64,000 bases of DNA from Ichthyophis bannanicus. Taxonomy: Eukaryota > Chordata > Amphibia > Gymnophiona > Ichthyophiidae. The stretch spans positions 18,105,080 through 18,169,079 of the forward strand of contig CM066033.1 in the NCBI GenBank assembly GCA_033557465.1, written 5' to 3'. Below are positions 22,060-30,602 of the stretch, piece after piece. The position numbers and the translations under genes were made by a program. A model generated the notes under the pieces. That model was not told the origin of the DNA and ran no database searches. It saw nothing but the letters and a program-made list of their open reading frames with translations. How positions within the stretch are numbered: position 1 is the stretch's first letter; every line of letters begins with the position of its first letter.

Positions 22060-22393
22060 TGTCAGAATAAATAAATTTTTTTTATTTTATTTATTTACAT
22101 TCTCTTATATACCGCGCTATTCTGCATCAGTGCCGTTTACATTGAACAAACTGAAATTACATTGAACAGGGCATTATAACTTGGAGATAACTATTGTACA
22201 GGGAACATGGGCTATGGAGGGTTAAGTGGCTTGCCCAAGACCACAAGGAGCACCTGTGGGACTAGAAACCCCAGCCCTTCCAGCCCAAGGTTGCTGTCCT
22301 CTAGTGGGATAAATCATGGTGAGTGAATAGTATCACCAGGAGAAGGTGGACTGTATCAAGCCTAAGGGTCCCACCTAAGGGCCACGCCTGGGT
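22060..22393 (-). repeat. LINE/SINE 3' tail-like repeat
   Basis: A T-rich start (taaattttttttattttatt) is followed by atataccgcgctatt and a block reading gttaagtggcttgcccaaga. The last resembles the conserved core of CORE-SINE/MIR and L2-derived repeats. Orientation is judged from the T-run, which would be the A-rich 3' end. No protein is encoded. Confidence 0.5.
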
Positions 22394-22407
22394 GAGCAGC
22401 TGAATTT
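22394..22407. repeat. Target-site duplication of the Tx1/L1 LINE, left copy
   Basis: The 14 bases gagcagctgaattt occur here and at 36568-36581. Immediately to the right is a T-run, the poly-A tail of a minus-strand LINE. A partial further match (cagctgaatttaaaagct) occurs at 36710, because the target motif is itself duplicated there. Confidence 0.85.
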
Positions 22408-22680
22408 TTTTTAAAATAGTTTATTTATAATCCACCATAAACAGTACAACAAAGTACATATAAGCAAACAGAAAGTCCGGGAGGGCGGGGTGTACTCTGA
22501 TCCCCGCCCCCCCGGGCAATACAGAGGGAATATAGGGTGGCATTTAACAGAGTATTTCCCCTCCCCTCCCACCCCCCATGCTGTCTTCCCCTCCCGTCTG
22601 TCTCCCCCCGCCCCCCTGATACAACTTGTGGTACTGCACTTCTCACAATCAATCCTCCTTGTGCCATTCAAGGTAGTGCC

Positions 22681-25239
22681 TCAGCTCCCATACTGTAAAA
22701 TCTCATTCCGACTTCTGGGCCCCAGTTGTATAATGTAGGGCTCCCAAACCGCCATAAAGGCCGGCCACCCTTTGACACTGCCTCGCGCCCAGCGATGTTC
22801 CATTTGCATCAATTGGTGGAAATTGTTCCTCCACTCCCCGAAAGTGGGGGGCCGGGGATCCCTCCATAGTCGAAGAATCGGCGCCTTCCCCACCAGACAA
22901 GCCTTACGGACCAATAGCCGTTCCCCTTTCTTTCCTGGGCATGGGGGGGGTATGCAGTCCAGCACCACAAGGGAGCCCGACCACCGGATGCGCTGCTGAA
23001 GAAGACCCCCCAAAAAGGAAGAGATTTTAAGCCAATACGGCTGCAAAGATGGACAGTCCCACCACATATGGAGGAGGGTCGCCAAGGGCTCCGAGCAACG
23101 GGGGCAGCGGCCGTCTGTAGTAAGTCGGCTCCTCAGCGCCCGCCTCGGGGAGAAATGAACTCTAGTAAGACACTTAAATTGCACCTCCCTCCAACGCATC
23201 CCCCGAGCTAGGCTAACTATGTGGGAAAGCGCCACCCGCACCGTGCCAGGGGGCACCGCACATGCCAATTCCCCCTCCCAAGCCAGCTCTACCTCCCGGT
23301 AGTCCGGGGCGGGACTTAGGTCAGCCACTCGGACTTTAAAGACAGATATCGATACCGGAGCGTCGCCCCCAAGTCCAAGGAAATCCAGAATCCGCTGAGC
23401 CCTCTCAGCACACAGTGCCTCTCGCGGCAAGGAAGATATATAGTGGGCCACCTGAATGTAAGCATAGGCGTGCCGGGGGGAAAAATCCCACTCCCGGCTC
23501 AGCGTCCTAAAGGACTTGCAGATTCCCGAGGGTTCTACCAAGTGACCAAGGAGCTTGATTCCACGGCTATCCCAGTCTTGAAAAAGTATCGACTCCGAGC
23601 CCGAAGTAAATGACAGATTCCCTCGCAATGGCAACCAACTAGAGGTCTGCCACGGTTCACCCCAGCGGACGTTAAGATATTGCCAAGTCTGTTTCGCCGA
23701 GATTATCAACACACTCTGCCTTATATAATGGGGGAGACCCGGGTTGGCTCCATGCAGGAGCCCTAATAGAGTGAGCGGGGCGACAAAACATTCCTCTAGA
23801 TGCCGGGGTGTGTAGTAAGCAGTGTCACCAAGCCAGTCTGCCAGATGTCGCGCTTGGCAGGCTAAGGCATAAGCTCGCAGATCTGGGAAACCCATCCCCC
23901 CCGCACGCCATTTGCCCAGCAGCCGGGCCCACGGGATACGCGCCCTTCCTCCCCTCCAGAAAAAGGAATGAAAGCAGGCCTCGATGCGGCGTAGATCTTT
24001 GCGGAGCAGCCACACTGGCAGAGTCTGGAGCCAGTAAAGGAGGCGGGGAAGGACCACCATCTGTACCGCCGCTATCTTCCCTGAGAGGGACAATGGGAGA
24101 GCCCCCCACGCCCGCAGCTGCGTTTGCAATCTTCTCAGGATCCGATCGAGATTACGGCCATACAACCTACCGGGGTGACTGGGCAGGACAATCCCCAAAT
24201 ATATGAACTCATCTGTTGCCCATTTGAGCGGGAACTCTCCGGCCCACGCACCCCGGAGAGTGCTTAGTACATCAAGGGCCTCTGATTTCTCCTTATTGAT
24301 GCGCAATCCCGCCACTCTCCCAAACCTTTCAAATTCCAACATCAGACCGCGCAGGGAACGCTTCGGGGAGAGTAGGTGAACAAGTAGATCGTCGGCAAAG
24401 GCAGAGAGCTTGAATTCCTGTGACCCAATGCGCACTCCGGAGATCTCTCTGGAGGCCTCGATAGTCCTAATCAAGGGGTCGAGAGAGAGGACAAAAAGCA
24501 GGGGGGAGAGGGGACACCCCTGCTGTGTCCCGCGGCCTAAATCAAAAGCTTCCGAAGCGATGCCATTGCAAACCACCCCCGCCGTCGGCTGGGCATAGAG
24601 ACTTCGCACCATCCGGCAGAAGCGGGCACCAAGTCCATATTTCGGCAAAAGTGCCCAGAGATAGTCCCAGTTCACCCGATCGAAAGCCTTTTCGGCATCA
24701 AAACTAATCAACAAAGAAGGTAGTTGGTGATCGTGCGCCCACTCCAGAGAGAGCAGAATTTTCCGCAAAGTCCGCACTGCGTAGCGGCTCCTGACAAAGC
24801 CCACTTGAGAGTCGTGCACGAGGTGACTCAACACCTCTGCCAGCCGAGTAGCCAAAATCTTAGCTAAAACTTTCAAGTCAAAATTAAGCAGCGAAATAGG
24901 CCTATAGGAGCCAGCCGCTAAGGGATCCTTGCCCGGCTTAAGGATCAACACAATATGAGCGTGATTGTTCCCCCAGCGGAAGGCCCCCTGCTCAATACGA
25001 CGGTCATAGACTGCCAACAATGTTGGGGTCACAGTGTCTCCCAAGAGCTTGTAAAACTCAGCGCCCAGGCCGTCCGGACCAGGTGACTTGAAACAACAGG
25101 CCGAGGTAATTACCGCCTGGACCTCCTGAGCCGTCAGCGGCTGCTCCAGGGACTCACGTTGGGCTGGAGACAGTTGGGGGAGGTCAAGGCCCTTCAGATA
25201 ATCACAAAGGTCAGCCAGTGGCACTTTCTCGGTCTCATA
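22681..25239 (-). CDS. Tx1/L1 LINE ORF2, reverse transcriptase half
   Basis: About 850 codons without a stop. RT blocks are visible in order: FKSPGPDGLGAEFYK, SYRPISLLNFDLKVLAKILA, HDSQVGFVRSRY, SFDAEKAFDRVNWDYL, GTQQGCPLSPLLF and the catalytic AFADDLL. After RT there is a conserved L1/Tx1 C-terminal region including ARIPWARLLGKWRAGGMGFP and a Cys-rich motif (CPRCSEPLATLLHMWWDC). The upstream end is cut by the Penelope-like insertion. The original reading continues at 32207 on the other side, apart from the duplicated target site. Apart from the insertion no lesion is visible here. Confidence 0.9.
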   Translation of the reverse strand, partial: YETEKVPLADLCDYLKGLDLPQLSPAQRESLEQPLTAQEVQAVITSACCFKSPGPDGLGAEFYKLLGDTVTPTLLAVYDRRIEQGAFRWGNNHAHIVLILKPGKDPLAAGSYRPISLLNFDLKVLAKILATRLAEVLSHLVHDSQVGFVRSRYAVRTLRKILLSLEWAHDHQLPSLLISFDAEKAFDRVNWDYLWALLPKYGLGARFCRMVRSLYAQPTAGVVCNGIASEAFDLGRGTQQGCPLSPLLFVLSLDPLIRTIEASREISGVRIGSQEFKLSAFADDLLVHLLSPKRSLRGLMLEFERFGRVAGLRINKEKSEALDVLSTLRGAWAGEFPLKWATDEFIYLGIVLPSHPGRLYGRNLDRILRRLQTQLRAWGALPLSLSGKIAAVQMVVLPRLLYWLQTLPVWLLRKDLRRIEACFHSFFWRGGRARIPWARLLGKWRAGGMGFPDLRAYALACQARHLADWLGDTAYYTPRHLEECFVAPLTLLGLLHGANPGLPHYIRQSVLIISAKQTWQYLNVRWGEPWQTSSWLPLRGNLSFTSGSESILFQDWDSRGIKLLGHLVEPSGICKSFRTLSREWDFSPRHAYAYIQVAHYISSLPREALCAERAQRILDFLGLGGDAPVSISVFKVRVADLSPAPDYREVELAWEGELACAVPPGTVRVALSHIVSLARGMRWREVQFKCLTRVHFSPRRALRSRLTTDGRCPRCSEPLATLLHMWWDCPSLQPYWLKISSFLGGLLQQRIRWSGSLVVLDCIPPPCPGKKGERLLVRKACLVGKAPILRLWRDPRPPTFGEWRNNFHQLMQMEHRWARGSVKGWPAFMAVWEPYIIQLGPRSRNEILQYGS
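25223..25239. repeat. Target-site duplication of the Penelope-like element, left copy
   Basis: The 17 bases actttctcggtctcata are repeated exactly at 32190-32206. The duplicated bases belong to the LINE ORF2 reading frame, which proves that the Penelope-like element inserted into an existing LINE. Confidence 0.95.
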
Positions 25240-25293
25240 ACAAAAACCAAGAGGCGAGCAGGATAAGGGTCACTGGCACTTTATTAACGAACA

Positions 25294-25331
25294 ACCCCAA
25301 CGCGTTTCGGCAGGTGCCTTCATCAGGGGGT
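25294..25331 (-). ncRNA. Hammerhead ribozyme-like motif, left arm
   Basis: On the minus strand the order is ACCCC, CUGAUGA, a hairpin with GGC and GCC, GAAA, CGCG, UU, GGGGU. ACCCC and GGGGU can form stem I, the middle forms stem II with one extra A, and the ACGCGU palindrome is the very short stem III seen in Penelope-type hammerheads. The predicted cleavage site follows the second U before GGGG. Hammerhead motifs are known in Penelope-like elements, where they are thought to process the RNA. Activity here is inferred, not shown. Confidence 0.72.
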
Positions 25332-25748
25332 AAACAGGACTGCAAAATTAATTTAAAAACAAATAACATCGAAATTGAACACATAATGAAATAAAAATAC
25401 AATAAATATATTTAAAAATTATATGTATAATGAACAAAAAGATCATAAATGACCACAAGAGAATGAATATATACTTACTCGTTGTACTTCTAATAATGCT
25501 TAAAAAAGCACATAAATAGTGTGTGACCAATAGTGCAATAAAAATGCTGAAAAAGACACAATAAATATGTTAAAACATGAAGGAAAATAAAATAAATACA
25601 AATTAAACTCAGGAATAAAGGAAAATGGGAAACCCAGACCAGGATACACATAGTAGGAAATAATCATAACAAAACCACATATAATAAATAATCATATAAA
25701 ATAAATAATTAATAAATAAAAACATCAATAAATTATTTAAAAACATCA

Positions 25749-26140
25749 ATATTCGACTAAACAGGTAAAACCAGTACAAAAAAAGTATAATAAGAACAGC
25801 CAATAACAACTGAATATGAACCAATTGGAACAATTATAATAATGAAAAAGAACATTCTATTGGATAAAACATATGGCAATCAATAGAAATAAAAATAAAA
25901 ATAATAACACAATAACATTTTAAAGAATGAATGTAAATAAATAGGAACATCAATAAATTATTTAAATACATCAATATTCGACTAGACAGGTAAAACCAAT
26001 ACAAGAAGGTATATTAAGAACAGCCAATAGCAACTGAATATGAACTAATTAGAACAAAAATAATAATGAAGAACATTCCATTAGATAAAACATACGGCAA
26101 TCAATAGAAATAAAAATAAATATAAAAATAATAACACAAT
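25749..26140. repeat. Direct duplication of about 226 bp inside the arm
   Basis: Two successive copies share atattcgacta, acaggtaaaacca, agaacagccaata, caactgaatatgaa and ggcaatcaatagaaataaaa. The same duplication is present in the right arm, so it arose before the arms became inverted copies of one another. Confidence 0.75.
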
Positions 26141-26271
26141 TGATATAGATCAATCTAAAAAGGTGGGAAAGAGAACAGTAACTATCTACCTATAAATAAC
26201 CGTCAATGCGGTAACCATCTATCTCAAGAAACCTAATAACAAATTCTAAGTTGTATATAATTGATATATAA

Positions 26272-26390
26272 GAGGAAGAGAAGGGGGAGGGAAAGAGGGA
26301 AAAAGGGGGGGGGGAAGGGGGAAGAAGAGGGAAGGGGAGGAAGGGAAGGAGGGGGAGGGGAGAGGAAGGAGGGAAAGAAAGGGAAGAAAG
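26272..26390. repeat. Homopurine tract
   Basis: About 120 bp of almost pure A/G on the plus strand with G-runs, mirrored by a pyrimidine tract at about 31008-31125 in the other arm. Such tracts can adopt unusual structures. No coding role is seen. Confidence 0.8.
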
Positions 26391-27349
26391 GTATTGACCT
26401 CCTTATAAGACCCATCTGAAGAATAAAAGCAAAGAGAAATATTACATGACTTTACAGCTGTTGCCGTTCTTACAAAAGAACTGAAAAAAGCATTTTTTAG
26501 GCATATTAAAAAATGATAAATGTAAAGATGTGTTGCTGAAAACTATGAAGAAAAATACATACAAAACGTGCTAATGCCACAGCGCATAAACAGATGAAGA
26601 CTCGTGCTTGATTGTAAACAATGAAAGAGAACAGCGAAAACCAGATTAAAAAATAAAAAATTAAAATTGAATAATAAAAAACAAATTGAATGCTGCCGCA
26701 CGCATAGATATACAATATATGATTAAATCTAAAGAAATGTGTCAAAGAACAATTCCACACATACCTAAAACCGGCGGGAAAAACGGGGCTGACTTTGGAA
26801 AGGAGACCGCGCTAGAATATAGCGTGGTTCAAAAAGAGAGCGAGATGTAGCATAATTGCCAATGTATTCCACGGGTCAATAAACCTCTAAAAAACCTTAA
26901 AAAGAACATTAAGAATCTCCAAATAAAGACAAACTTGTTAGGGAACCACACATACCTTAAAACCGGCGGATAGACCGGAAACAGCTATGAGTAACCGCGC
27001 TGAATTTTGGCGCGATTTAAAGAGCCCACGTCACAAAATTAACATAAATGAATATGCATTAAAACTGTAATGCAAATAAGAACAATAGAAATATGGCACT
27101 AAAAATCACCTATAAATATAATAAAAGGGGAAATCATAAAAAATACGATACATTAAACAAAATATCAATGGCATTCAATAAAAACAAAACTAACTAGAAA
27201 AAAATGTGACAATTGTGGAGTGTCTTCAACTACCCTAAAAAACAAACCTTAAAAACAAACGGAACACAACTAAAGGCTATAATATAAATGCCCTTTGTAT
27301 GGACTAAATTCAAATACCAGGGAAAAATTACATTTACTACATTAAAAAA

Positions 27350-28354
27350 TCACAAAAACACAGACAAATTAAATTCCTGATTAAGACCTGATGGTTCAAG
27401 AGACTGGAGCTCATAAATATATCGTTGTTCCAACCTAAGTAGAATCCTGTCCACGTCACCTCCTCTCCAATGTGGATGTACTACCTTAATGACAAAAAAC
27501 TTTAAATCAGAGACTGAATGGCCTTTATTGATCCAATGTTGTACTAATGGTTTATCTGCCACCCGTCTATTCAAACAACTTTTGTGTTCAATAATGCGCG
27601 TCTTGACAGGACGGGTAGTTTTTCCAACATAAAAGAGCTTACAGGGACACATAACAACATATATCACATTACTTGTGTTACAATTTGAAAAATGGTTTAA
27701 GAAAAATTTTTGGGCTGTAATAGGATGTACAAACACATCTTTCAAAGACAAACTATTCAAACAAACGGAACACCGTCCACACATGAAATGCCCCTTGACT
27801 CTGACCTTCGGTTTAGGTTTGGTAAGAGCAGACGGGACCAGAATGTTCCTAATATTGCGATTTCTTTTATGTGCAACCATCAACGACTTGTGCGCCATTC
27901 CTGGAAGTGTAGAGAGAAGATGCCATTCACGTTTCAAAATTTGGGATATATCTTTAGAAAAAGAGGAAAAGGTGAGTGCACATACCACTCGATCTGCTTT
28001 AGGCAGAATGCGTTTCTGCAACAAGTCATTTCTGTTGCAGGATCTAGCCCTACTATATGCATCTTGAATAACATGTTTCGGATAGCCCCTGTCTCTGAAC
28101 CTATCAACCATATTGGCAGAATGGCGCTCAAAATCATGGACTGAAGTACATAACCGTTTGACTCGTAGAAACTGCCCATACGGTAAATTATTCTTCAAGG
28201 ACTTGTTGTGAAAACTGTCAACGCAGCAGGGAATTGCGATCTGTGGGTTTACGAAAGAGGTCAGTCTCAAAACCATCCTTTCCTTTTTTAATATTAATGT
28301 CAAGATATGAAATGTGCGTAGAACTAAAAGACCCTTCAAACTGTAAATGTACAT
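27350..28354 (-). CDS. Penelope-like GIY-YIG endonuclease region, frameshifted from RT
   Basis: The frame carries a Cys-rich motif (FMCGRCSVC) followed by a GIY-YIG-type nuclease core: NVIYVVMCPCKLFYVGKTTR, then VKTRIIEHKSCL and a downstream glutamate in LEQRYIYELQ. In this family the GIY-YIG domain nicks the target for reverse transcription. It should be the C-terminal part of one RT-EN protein. It lies in a different frame from RT, with the shift near 28219-28230 just after the NSLL residues, so this copy would make separate or truncated products. Confidence 0.85.
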   Translation of the reverse strand: MYIYSLKGLLVLRTFHILTLILKKERMVLRLTSFVNPQIAIPCCVDSFHNKSLKNNLPYGQFLRVKRLCTSVHDFERHSANMVDRFRDRGYPKHVIQDAYSRARSCNRNDLLQKRILPKADRVVCALTFSSFSKDISQILKREWHLLSTLPGMAHKSLMVAHKRNRNIRNILVPSALTKPKPKVRVKGHFMCGRCSVCLNSLSLKDVFVHPITAQKFFLNHFSNCNTSNVIYVVMCPCKLFYVGKTTRPVKTRIIEHKSCLNRRVADKPLVQHWINKGHSVSDLKFFVIKVVHPHWRGGDVDRILLRLEQRYIYELQSLEPSGLNQEFNLSVFL

Positions 28355-29708
28355 CTTTAGAGTTAAGCCATTGAAAAAACTCTTGTAAGATATCTATAGT
28401 ACCGTCCCAAATGAGAAGAACATCGTCTATATAACGTAGCCATAACCTAATGTATTTCTTAAAAGGATGAACCTGAAGAAACTCACTCTCAAAATGAGCC
28501 ACATATAAATTTGCGACGTCTGGCGCCATGGAGGACCCCATGGCCACACCTTTAATTTGCTTGTAAAAAATACCCTGGAAACAGAAAAAGTTCTCGCACA
28601 TAGCAATAGCTGCCATCTGAGTCAAAAAACAAGTGGGAGTGCGTACTGGTGGTTCTCGCTGAATTAGAGTGTTTGCAATTACTTCTAAAGCATCTGCTTG
28701 CGGGATATTAGTGTAAAGTGAGTTAATGTCCAAAGTAGCCAAAATCAGTCCATCATGATAATTTGTAAAGTCATGTAATATATTAATGACATGAGTTGAA
28801 TCACGTACATAAGAAGGTATTTTTGGAACAAACGGACGTAGGAAAAAGTCTAGAAATTTGGAAAGGGGTTCTAGCAAAGACCCAATTGCTGATATAATGG
28901 GTCGTCCAGGTGGATTAATGAGAGATTTATGGATTTTGGGCAAAATATAAATAGTGGGTATGACCGGATGTGGAACAGTAAGAAAACTGATCTCATTGGG
29001 TGTCAAATACCCCGCTTGTTGTCCAATAAAAATAAGAGTGTCCACTCTGTGTTTTAAATTAGCTGTGGGGTCATCAAAAATCTTCTTATAGAACACATTA
29101 TCATTAACTTGACGTAGTATTTCTTGAACATAATCTGTCTTATTCTGAATAACTAGGGCTCCACCTTTATCAGCCGGCTTGATAATAATGGACAAGTTGT
29201 CCTGTAGTTCATGAAGAGCTGCTGTCTGGTCAGAAGTAAGGTTACGGAAAGGTCGATCCTTCTTTTTGTAGAGTGCTTCTACCTGAGATAAAACTACTCT
29301 CTCAAAGGCATCTATAAGAACATTATTATTACTAGGAGGTACCCAAGTGGAGGGTTTGCGAAGAACAGAATTGTCTGTTGGAGCAGCAATTTGGTTAGAA
29401 AAGAAATCCATAATTTTTAATTTTCTAAAGAATTTGTAAAGCTCTACTTGAGTAGTGAAACGATCATGTCTTGTATAAGGGACGAATGAAAGGCCTTTTT
29501 CTAAAACTTCTACTTGTCCTTTACTTAAAACACAATCAGACAAATTAAAAATTCCGCTATTAGTGGTTAATCTTGAAATCTCTGACCTCTCCCTCTGCCT
29601 CTGCCCCTGGGGAGTGAAGTGGGCCGTGCCTCCCATGTTTTGTATTGATGATATGGTGAATGTACATGGTGAGGTGGCGGATTCCACTTCTTGCCTCCTC
29701 CCTTCCAC
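28218..29708 (-). CDS. Penelope-like reverse transcriptase
   Basis: 496 codons. Penelope-type signatures occur in order: LEKGLSFVP near the N-terminus, IIKPADKGGALVIQ, PTIYILPKIHK, GRPIISAIGS, ATLDINSLYTNIP, KGVAMGSSMAPDVANLYV, the catalytic YIDDVLL and the FRKPTDRN block. The stop at 28218 results from a small frameshift before the GIY-YIG domain. The N-terminal 45 or so codons overlap the end of the upstream ORF by 142 nt in the -1 register, so the protein may be made by frameshifting or from its own ATG at 29708. The polymerase residues look intact. Confidence 0.9.
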   Translation of the reverse strand: MEGRRQEVESATSPCTFTISSIQNMGGTAHFTPQGQRQRERSEISRLTTNSGIFNLSDCVLSKGQVEVLEKGLSFVPYTRHDRFTTQVELYKFFRKLKIMDFFSNQIAAPTDNSVLRKPSTWVPPSNNNVLIDAFERVVLSQVEALYKKKDRPFRNLTSDQTAALHELQDNLSIIIKPADKGGALVIQNKTDYVQEILRQVNDNVFYKKIFDDPTANLKHRVDTLIFIGQQAGYLTPNEISFLTVPHPVIPTIYILPKIHKSLINPPGRPIISAIGSLLEPLSKFLDFFLRPFVPKIPSYVRDSTHVINILHDFTNYHDGLILATLDINSLYTNIPQADALEVIANTLIQREPPVRTPTCFLTQMAAIAMCENFFCFQGIFYKQIKGVAMGSSMAPDVANLYVAHFESEFLQVHPFKKYIRLWLRYIDDVLLIWDGTIDILQEFFQWLNSKDVHLQFEGSFSSTHISYLDINIKKGKDGFETDLFRKPTDRNSLLR

Positions 29709-30547
29709 AGGGAGTCCATTGAAAAACCCGATGGATGCCGGGATGTGCCCGCGGCAGAGAACAGAGGGGCCGAGGAGTCCTGTTCTACAGTGTCTTCAGC
29801 ATAACTGCGACTTCTTTTATTGATGTGTTCCAAAGAGGGATCAGGAGAAAAAAGTCTAGTTTTGGCTTTGCTTTTCCCAGATTTAACATTATGAGTACTG
29901 GGTCCTGGTTTAGGCGAATCCGCATCCCACCTGTGAGATGCGATGCGTGGTCTGGGTTTCCCATTTATCCAATAATATACAGTATCATTTTTGTAATCAC
30001 TATCATCACGTTTGAATTTATCAAGCTTTCTATCTTTAACAATTTTGCTATATTCTAAAGCATTCCTATCAAAGTTCTTCTTTACTTTATCAAACTTGTG
30101 GTCATTAGTTTTCAAAAACGTAATCTTCTCATCAACCTTGGCTTTTAAACTAACAGATTTACGTTTTGAAGTATTGATTAAAAGAATCATCAGATCCAAA
30201 GAGCACTTGTTCATTATTTTAACCCAACTGGCCTTGAACTCCTCATCGTCTTTAAACATCCCTGGGGCCTTCTGAACACGAAGCCCTCTAGGGATGATTT
30301 TCTTGCGGCAATATTCGAGGAGTGAGGCAGCATGCATGTCCTCACGAATCAGTTGCTGCATGAGCTGGACCACTTCTCCCCATTCATCTTCAACATTAGG
30401 AGAACCCTCATCTTCATTGAAGAAGGGGTCTTCAGGTAACAGATTTTTCAAATCAGTTTCTTGGAAACTTAAAATGTTTTTCCACGGGGAGAACATGCTC
30501 AGGTAAACCAAAGACACAAAGGGAGCACCGAACTCGCAGAAGTCCAA
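29567..30547 (-). CDS. Upstream ORF1 of the Penelope-like element, unknown function
   Basis: 326 codons, complete from ATG to stop. The N-terminal third is acidic (LLPEDPFFNEDEG). The middle is highly charged and lysine-rich (KAKVDEKITFLKTNDHKFDK), and probably helical. The C-terminal third is Pro/Ser-rich and ends in an Arg-Gly repeat, RGRGRGRGQR, suggesting RNA binding. No known enzyme motif was seen. It lies directly upstream of RT and overlaps it in the -1 frame. The nearby terminus repeats and shared orientation indicate that it belongs to the element. It may be an ORF1-like nucleic-acid-binding protein, which is inference. Confidence 0.7.
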   Translation of the reverse strand: MDFCEFGAPFVSLVYLSMFSPWKNILSFQETDLKNLLPEDPFFNEDEGSPNVEDEWGEVVQLMQQLIREDMHAASLLEYCRKKIIPRGLRVQKAPGMFKDDEEFKASWVKIMNKCSLDLMILLINTSKRKSVSLKAKVDEKITFLKTNDHKFDKVKKNFDRNALEYSKIVKDRKLDKFKRDDSDYKNDTVYYWINGKPRPRIASHRWDADSPKPGPSTHNVKSGKSKAKTRLFSPDPSLEHINKRSRSYAEDTVEQDSSAPLFSAAGTSRHPSGFSMDSLWKGGGKKWNPPPHHVHSPYHQYKTWEARPTSLPRGRGRGRGQRFQD

Positions 30548-30602
30548 ACAAAAACCAAGAGGCGAGCAGGATAAGGGTCACTGGCACTTTATTAACGAAC
30601 AA

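Larger units (their letters stand above)
25240..26788 (-). repeat. Left inverted arm (pseudo-LTR) of the Penelope-like element
   Basis: Very AT-rich. Its reverse complement is found at 30603-32156 with only scattered differences; for example, the 84-codon frames at 26506-26760 and 30631-30885 differ at one residue. It contains a hammerhead-like motif near its outer end, an internal direct repeat with a period of about 226 bp (25749-25910 and 25975-26140), and a purine tract at 26272-26390. No protein-coding function is evident: the ORFs in it are low-complexity. Confidence 0.92.

Noticed and set aside
22490..24206. Plus-strand ORFs opposite the Tx1/L1 RT
   Set aside because: Antisense shadows of a long conserved RT frame.
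25348..26760. Hydrophobic 60-84-codon ORFs in the Penelope arms (for example FVFYYSILIFYFLIWFSLF)
   Set aside because: AT-rich sequence translates as Phe/Ile/Leu; the same ORFs occur in both arms only because the arms are copies. No start context or family support.
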